From NCBI GenBank assembly GCA_047495785.1, contig JBLDXI010000042.1, positions 5,022,001-5,086,000 of the forward strand: DNA of 64,000 nucleotides, in the 5' to 3' direction. The translations under genes were made by a program, and so were the position numbers. Numbering within the stretch: position 1 is the stretch's first letter; the number at the start of each line of letters is the position of its first letter. Below the pieces are notes generated by a model. That model made no database searches and was not told the origin of the DNA. It saw only the letters and a program-made list of their open reading frames with translations. Positions 58,001-64,000 of the stretch are shown one piece after another. The DNA comes from Lepidodermella squamata (lineage: Eukaryota; Gastrotricha).

Positions 58001-59701
58001 ACTCTTCGAAAATAAAATGGCTTATACTATTTCATGCAGATTTTGCGAATAACTTACCGTCGAATGAACCGAGAACAGAAACAATATTAGGATGCGACAA
58101 ATTCACCAGTTTAAGATTCTATCCAGTATGACATCTTTACACGTAACTTTTGAGATTGACTAAGCAGCTTTACCTTGTCTCGGCTTACTTTGATAAGCAG
58201 TTCGGCAAAATTTACATCATTGTCGTAACTCTGGTGAATCAGGCCGAGGTTGAAAGCCTTAACAACATAACTTGCGGCGTCTTTGTATCGCTTGCACAGT
58301 ATTGTCGAGCTAAAAGTACCAGTTCCCAACTCCTTTTCACGTTTGAACTCGTTCATTGAGTTAAACTCCAACTTCTTCGCTCCTGCTACGGGCTCTTTGA
58401 TTATTTTCTCTTTTTTTATGAATGGACTGCTCCGCAGATCAGCAGCCGTAGCTCTCCGGGGGCCACCAGCAGCTGTATCACTCTGGGGCGTATCTTTAAC
58501 GAGCATTGATAGAACGAAGCATTTGTACTCCTCTGAATAGTGTCGGTTTGCGTCGAATGGTTTCGGCTCATTCCTTAAAGTGACATAAGCGTCGAAAAGG
58601 CTTATTTGGAAAGTGTTTTAAAAAATGGAAATATCGTGGCGTTCAATTTTTTGCTGGTTATTTTAGGGTGTCATTTTTGTGAGATGATGCCTGATAATAC
58701 TTCTAACTTACTCGGTAATTTCGCCCTGGCTGTCAAACTAAAACAAGTTGGAGTAATTTGAAATTTTCTTCCTAAACGAGTGCTTAAAAGCTTACTGGCA
58801 AGAAGAAATTGGCCAGTTCGAAGACAGTAACACCGAGAGACCACCAGTCACTCGCCTCTGAATTGCTCTGGTTACAGAAAGTTTCAGGCGCCATGTATAA
58901 CGGTGTGCCAGGGCCAGTCAATGAGCTGCTCGCCGACCTGCGAAGCAAGGAATTCAACCTTTTTTAACTGTACTATGACTGTTATTAGAACTCACAGGTC
59001 TGGAGGGGGTTTCGCCACGCCAAAATCACCAATTTTAACAATTCTCTCGTCCGCGCACAAGAAGATGTTATGTGGCTTGATGTCACGATGCAGCACCCCG
59101 TGGCTGTGGATCGTATCGACTGCCGACACCAACTGGCATGCCCAACCGTGCAAGACCTCTTCGGGTATTACCTCGTTGGCTTGTTTTTTTCGTTCTATGT
59201 AGCCTGCCAAATCCCCGTTTGCACAATACTCCATCACCAAGTAGTAAATCTCGTTCCCGACTTTCCAATCGTCGAGCCCTTCACCCGAATGCTGCAATAA
59301 TAATTCTGAAATAGATTGTTAAATGTATTGTGAGCTTTGATGCATGGATTAATGAAACCTGTAAATGCAGCATAGACGGTGACGATGTTATCATGCTGCA
59401 GCTTCTCCAATATTTTGTGCTGATGCATAATAAAAAACACACATCGTTAAAGATACTATCGAATCTTTTATGTTACCTCACGGCGGCTTGATGTCACAAG
59501 CTTCAGTGCGCTATAATGTACACCGCCGCTCTCCGTTTCATTCTTCTTCAGAATCGTGTTCAAGTTGACACCCTTCACCGCGAAGTCTTTACCAGCAAAG
59601 TTGCCATCTTTCGGCCTACATAGCCATACGGAACCAAAACCTCCTTTTCCCAGCTGTCGTATTGTTTCGAATTGGGATATTGATGTGAATGCAGCCGCCA
59701 T
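55008..59701 (-). CDS. Kinase - pseudokinase - ankyrin protein (family copy 2, intact)
   Basis: Twelve exons join in frame to 892 aa: 59701-59477, 59419-59359, 59305-58996, 58937-58796, 58737-58712, 58600-58174, 58118-58058, 58003-57757, 56349-56220, 56165-56140, 56087-55874, 55817-55008. Kinase 1 (residues about 10-315): LGKGGFGSVWL, FAVKGVNL, HRDIKPHNIFL, KIGDFGVAK, GTPLYMAPETF; nearest to NEK kinases, so expected to be active. Kinase 2 (about 330-610): LGTGTFSSTIL and YVVKAF are kept, but HRAIEPKN and GGFG replace HRD and DFG, so predicted dead. Then MIREKNSSKRVPP and about seven ankyrin repeats (EGGWMALHLAAQNGHVQAVK). Soluble, presumably cytosolic. The acceptor of the ninth exon is shifted 6 nt because its original AG is AT. 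A hAT MITE sits 10 bp from the donor of exon 8. Confidence 0.82.
56401..56541. repeat. Palindromic repeat family, copy 2
   Basis: Arms ATGATATAGTACGAGTG and ACGAGTGCTATATCG with a core GGCGGAGCCGAGTCGA; same family as 38058-38193. Lies in the large intron of family copy 2. Confidence 0.55.
57019..57738. mobile_element. hAT-like MITE with 8-bp target duplication ATTTCAAG
   Basis: 720 bp, tips CAGGGCCGGATTAACGC and, inverted, CAGGGCCGGATTAACATTC, with GTGCCCAGGGGCC in both subterminal parts. ATTTCAAG flanks both sides (57011-57018, 57739-57746). It lies within the intron of family copy 2, next to the donor at 57756. Confidence 0.82.
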
Positions 59702-60559
59702 GTCGAGTAAAGTACGTGTTGCCTGCTGACTCCAAAGTAATTAGCTGTTTTACAATGTAAATGACTGCTATCCAATACGGAGCCAACTTATAGGCAGCGC
59801 TACGCTAATGAGATAAGAAACACGGGAGAAAAATGCAGATTAGATAATTCTTGGTTTCAGCGTAACATCGCTGAGTTTCCTGGTCTTGGGTTCAAGTCGT
59901 CTGATAACACCCTGCGAAGATTCTGTTGAGTTGGGCAAGGAATTTCCTGGTCATCTCGACCCTTCTGCAGGGCAACAAAAAGTAGAGAAAGTCCAATTGA
60001 TATGACACGAATTGAAAACCCGGGGCTAAAATCTTCAGCCGCCAAATTCAAACACGTTAACCTAATTGAGTCGACCAACCTGAAGATCATTGAACAAGCC
60101 ATTCTTTGATCGAATTCATTTTTTATTCAATTTCATGCCGAATTTTCGACAATAATCGAAGCGTTCACATTGCCGTTCCTTCTTCAATTACGTGTATCAT
60201 TCAGTTCATATCAAGCGATCCCTTTATGCTTAGTATTTTCCATTTCATTCATCATTGAGATAACTCGCGAGCAAAAAGTTATCGGAGAAAGGCAGCGCTG
60301 AGAGAAAGAAGAAATAATCAATTTTTACTCGAATAAATTCCACTGCATATTTTACAAGTGCAACATATATGGGGGAGAAATAATTCAGCAAGAAATAAAT
60401 ATTTGCAATCATCAATAAATTATTATAACAAGGGTTTAACCTCACAATAAAAGGGGTCAGGATAACAAATTAGAATCCATTGTTCTCTCTGTCCAATTAT
60501 CATCGAGAGCGAAAGAGCGAATAATTGTTGTTGTTTTCCGAAAGAAAAATCACGCAGAA
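59702..60559. other. Upstream region of family copy 2
   Basis: Promoter region of the minus-strand kinase gene is expected here. A plus-strand TCTTGGGTTCAAGTC near 59882 resembles a B-box but has no matching tRNA fold. No other gene seen. Confidence 0.4.
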
Positions 60560-61020
60560 TGAAGCTGGTACGGAATTTTCGGTCATTTCCGGCGACTTCA
60601 ACCCGCCCGGTGCCAGGTCGAGCGTGACGGCGCTGATGAGTGAAGTCGAGCGTATCACGGCGAACAGCTCAACGTCCTGCGGGCCCAGCGTGAACAGCGG
60701 CGGCGAGTTCGGCTCGTCCAGCGACGAAATCAGCGACTTGGCCCGGCACGAATCGGCCCCGGACGAAATCGGGCTCACCGGCCCACACGAACTGGTCGAG
60801 CGTGTCAACGAGAGGCACGACGACGAAACGGCCGGGCGGTGCTCGTAGGGGAAGGCCGCGCCTTTAACCACCCCCAGCAGCGATTTATCAGCCAGGCACC
60901 GTTCCAGCTTAACGAGCTGCTTCGGTGCAGTCAGACATATCGAGAGGGACACGTGGCTCGGGGCGACACGCATGACTGTGTCCTGCCCGCAGCAGCTGGT
61001 TTGTTCCGTTGTTCTGACAA
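60560..61020. other. GC-rich block with open frames on both strands
   Basis: Unlike its AT-rich surroundings this block is GC-rich. On plus, the frame ending at TAG 60848 (inner ATG near 60632, MSEVERITANSSTSCG ... RHDDETAGRCS) has almost only G or C at third positions. On minus, a frame of about 174 codons with no early ATG (RVAPSHVSLSICLTAPKQLV ... PPLFTLGPQDVELFAVI) is also open with high GC3. One of them is probably a real exon of a gene I do not recognise; I cannot tell which. Confidence 0.4.
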
Positions 61021-61024
61021 ACAA

Positions 61025-61597
61025 TGACGAAAAACAACGAGCCGACTATACATAGTATCGATGAAAGCGCACATGAGAGCATCGACGCGATGAAGTTACC
61101 GCAAGGTGCAAAGGAAAGGCCGGTAAAATTATCTTTGGATTCTCATACCACCTGTACTCAGCGCTTAATCAGGTTAATCAGGGTCACTATTAATGTTCAA
61201 TCAGCTTCGCTCTAAGCCGACTCACGGTTTGCGACACTAACCTCGGCTAGGACATTAACCACGGTCCTAGCAATGCCGTTTCTAGCGTTCAATCTCGGGA
61301 CGCGTGATTTTTCTTGACACTTCACCCGTGATATGGCTAAGGGTGTTGGTAACATGAGGTTGTACGTGTAGAAGCTGATATAATTTTATACAATTTCGTT
61401 CCAACTATTTTACACCAATCGGAGCGTTCTAATACATAGTCATTCTCTACGTGCATCATTCAGTTCATTTCAAGCGATCGCGTAATTTCAGTTGTAGTTT
61501 TCGTTTCATCTAACGAAATTATGCTGGAGATGTCAGCGATGTTCCGAAGAAGAATTAGAATGGATGATTGTTCATGATTATAAAACAGCTACCAGGC
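61025..61597. other. Intergenic, 3' flank of family copy 3
   Basis: No gene seen; short frames only. Confidence 0.45.
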
Positions 61598-63869
61598 TTA
61601 ACATCTACTGATTTCCGAGTGTTTATTTCGGCCAGGTATGTACATAGCTATCGAGCTCATTTTATTCGCAGAATTAAAGGCGGCGCCACCTTCCCCAGCC
61701 AGAATTTTAACAACTTCCGCATGTCCGCTCCGAGCAGCGATGTTCTTGGGAGTGAAACCCTCATTATTAGCAGCGATTTCGTCGGCTTTAAATTCCCTTG
61801 CTAGAATTTGAACAACTTCCGCGTGTCCGCTCTGAGCAGCGATGAATAAAGGCGTAGACCCATTTCTGTTAGCAGCATTAACGTCAGCCTTAAACTCTCC
61901 AGCGAGAATTCTAACGATTTCCCCGTGACCGATTTTAGAAACGACGTGCAAAGGAGTCCAACCATGACGATTCGTAGCATTAACATTACAGTTAAATTGT
62001 CCAGCTAGAATTCTGACAATTTCCGCGTGTCTATTCTGAGCAGCAATGTGCAAGGGCGTCCAGCCATTATTATTAATAGCATTAACATCAGCTTTAAACT
62101 CTCCCGCTACCATCCTGACGATTTCCGAGTTTCCATTCTGAGCAGCGATGTGCAACGGTTTCGACCCATTACTATTCGCAGCTTCGACGTTGCATTTAAA
62201 TTGTCCAGCTAGAATTCTGACAATTTCAGCGTGCCCATTCTGAGCAGCGATGTGCAAGGGCGTCCAGCCATTATGATTAATAGCATTAACATCAGCTTTA
62301 AACTCTCCCGCTACAATTCTGACGATTTCAGCGTGTCCATTCTGGGCAGCAATGTGCAGGGACGTCCAGCCATCCACCTCCGATGCCTCAACGTTGCAGT
62401 GGAATTTTCCTGCTAACATCATGACGATATCAGCGTGTCCACTTTGAGCTGCGAAGTGCAATGGCGTCCATCCATCTTTCTCGCTGACGTCAACGTCGCA
62501 ATGGAATTCACCTGCTAGCATCCTGACGATTTCAGCGTGACCACTTTGAGCTGCGATGTGCAATGGCGTCCACCCATTTTTCTCCTCGGCATTAACGTCG
62601 CAATGGAATACACCTGCTATCATTCTGACGATCTTAGCGTGTCCATTCCGGGCAGCGATGTGCAACGGTGTCGAGCCATTCATGGTAGCCGTAGACAGCA
62701 CATCAGCCTTGAACTTCATTACCAATAATTGAACAATGTCGTCATGTCCTTCTTGAGCGGCTAAACACAGCGGCGTTAGGCCGTCGTTGTTATTACAGTT
62801 CACGTCAATCATTAAAGTTTCAGCCGACAACAGCAATTCGATTTCTTCGGTTTTGTGTTGCCTTATTAGGCGAAATAGCAACTAAATCAAATGGTAGCAC
62901 ATTCATTGATAATCATAGAAAAATGTGATAATACGTTTTCTTCTGGGTTCGGGTCGAGAAATGCAAGATCTCTATTGTGAGCTGTTTCCCTGAGTTCATT
63001 GAAGATTTTATCCGTGTTTTGTTCTGCATTAAGCAAATCCAGCGGTGGCACGCGATGCGAGCTGTTTTTTTCACGAACCATTCGTATGATGATGTTTCGG
63101 AATGCAAACGAATAACCACGAGAATCATCGAAGTCTTTCGGAGGATTGCTTCATAAGTAAGAAGGTAATTCACAAGGCTACATATTAAAAACTTCCATCA
63201 AAACTTACAGTATGATTGCCAGGGTAGAATCAAACTGTACAAATTATTTTCAATAAACTTGAATTCAAAGGAACAGAAATGTCTTACAGGCATGTAGAAA
63301 TTTGCTAATTCGAACAAAGTTACACCCAATGACCACCAGTCGCTTGCCTGAGAGTGATCTTTCCTCTCGAATAATTCCGGAGACTTGTAAAGATTTTCGC
63401 GACTCCCAACCTGTCGATGTTTCTCCCTTGGAGAGCTTTGCGGCACCAATATGACAGTATAGGAAATTGTCAATCCCAAATATCATTACCTTTCGTAAAT
63501 TTTTGCCAACCCGAAACCCCCCAGCTTGACAGACGAGCCGCCATAGAGAAATATATTCTTGGGCTCTATCGCACGATGAAGGATTTCGTTTTCGTGCAGC
63601 ATTGCCACAGCCGACGCAAGCTGCCGGGACCAATCCATCAGCAAATCTTCGGGAATAGGCCCGGCCGATTTCTTCATATAATCATTCAAATTTCCATCGG
63701 AGCAATATTCCATTACAAGATTGTAAATTGCGCCGACAGGACCCATCTCTTCAACAATTAAACCGTTGAAAATATTTTTTCTTCATAGAGATTTTGCGGC
63801 TGACTTACCATCGAATGTCCCGAAAACAGCTACAATGTTAGGGTGCGATAAATTTACTAGTTTCATATC
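61598..63869 (-). CDS. Pseudokinase - ankyrin protein (family copy 3, 5' end missing)
   Basis: Exons 63869-63809 (tentative), 63748-63490, 63435-63288, 63234-63209 (26 nt), 63148-62935 and 62881-61598 are in frame with each other. They encode the rest of a kinase domain after the N-lobe: NLSHPNIVAVFGTF, MEYCSDGNLNDYMKKS, HRAIEPKNIFL, KLGGFGLAKIYER, YKSPELFERKD and DWWSLGVTLFELANFY; again HRA and GGF, hence predicted dead. After the linker (MVREKNSSHRVPPLDLLN) come about 12 ankyrin repeats of very even sequence (NGWTPLHIAAQNGHAEIVRI), 427 aa in the last exon. The N-lobe exon is not in the remaining 130 bp, and the first exon here lacks an AG at the expected acceptor. It may be a 5'-broken copy, or the rest may lie beyond the window. 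Confidence 0.72.
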
Positions 63870-64000
63870 GCTCCTTTTGCCCTATAAAGTAACTCTTCCC
63901 TTTTCCCCACCCATTTTCTGTTGAGAAGGCGAGTTTTTGCCTCATCGCTTAATGCATTATCGCGGCGCGCGGCAGTACTTTTATTGTAAGAATGCGCGGC

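Noticed and set aside
1-64000. CRISPR arrays, operons with ribosome binding sites, or prokaryotic mobile units
   Set aside because: The DNA is eukaryotic; repeats seen are transposon ends and ankyrin repeats, not spaced direct repeats.

Overview
The window is metazoan nuclear DNA. Genes are split by short introns (mostly about 45-100 bp, GT..AG, AATAAA tails) and the families are animal ones: a GABA-B-type class C receptor, SLC28 (CNT) nucleoside transporters, Rh-type ammonium channels, a MADF/BESS protein, a prohibitin relative and kinase/ankyrin proteins. MADF-BESS plus the compact introns suggest a small-genome invertebrate, perhaps an ecdysozoan. The 3' splice sites are not the uniform TTTTCAG of Caenorhabditis. 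I cannot name the species. Exon ends come from reading splice sites and frame by eye, so single-base errors are possible.

Left part (1-13 kb): a partial single-exon GABA-B-like receptor (minus), the last three exons of a CNT transporter with no 5' half (plus), an ankyrin exon and a small membrane-ankyrin gene (minus), a 776-bp Harbinger-like MITE, and a prohibitin-like gene whose C-terminus is an acidic tail. Middle (13.3-23 kb): a cluster of eight small secreted cysteine-rich proteins of one family I do not recognise. Five lie on plus and three on minus, and strand matches subtype. Then (23-28 kb) two complete tandem CNT genes. At 28.4-34.4 kb two Rh genes are divergent; the minus-strand one has two copies of one exon that look mutually exclusive and differ at a pore histidine. 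A MADF-BESS gene follows tail-to-tail. Between 36 and 42 kb there are almost only transposon remnants (nested hAT-like, a LINE ORF1-like zinc-knuckle piece, a 1.46-kb inverted-repeat element, a tRNA-like sequence).

Right part (42-64 kb): a minus-strand tandem family with the layout active NEK-like kinase - pseudokinase - ankyrin repeats. The copy at 55-59.7 kb reads in frame through 12 exons (892 aa). The copy at 42-49.3 kb has about 34 ankyrin repeats but its kinase part cannot be joined in frame across an intron carrying a Harbinger MITE. A third copy (61.6-63.9 kb) lacks its 5' end at the window edge, and a fourth is a relic beside a Ty3/gypsy fragment at 52.3-54.8 kb. Both kinase halves carry the same 26-nt microexon, so the pseudokinase probably arose by internal duplication of the kinase.

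The points most worth following are the kinase-pseudokinase-ankyrin family, the His/Tyr exon pair in the Rh gene, and the cysteine-rich cluster with its paired loss of two cysteines.
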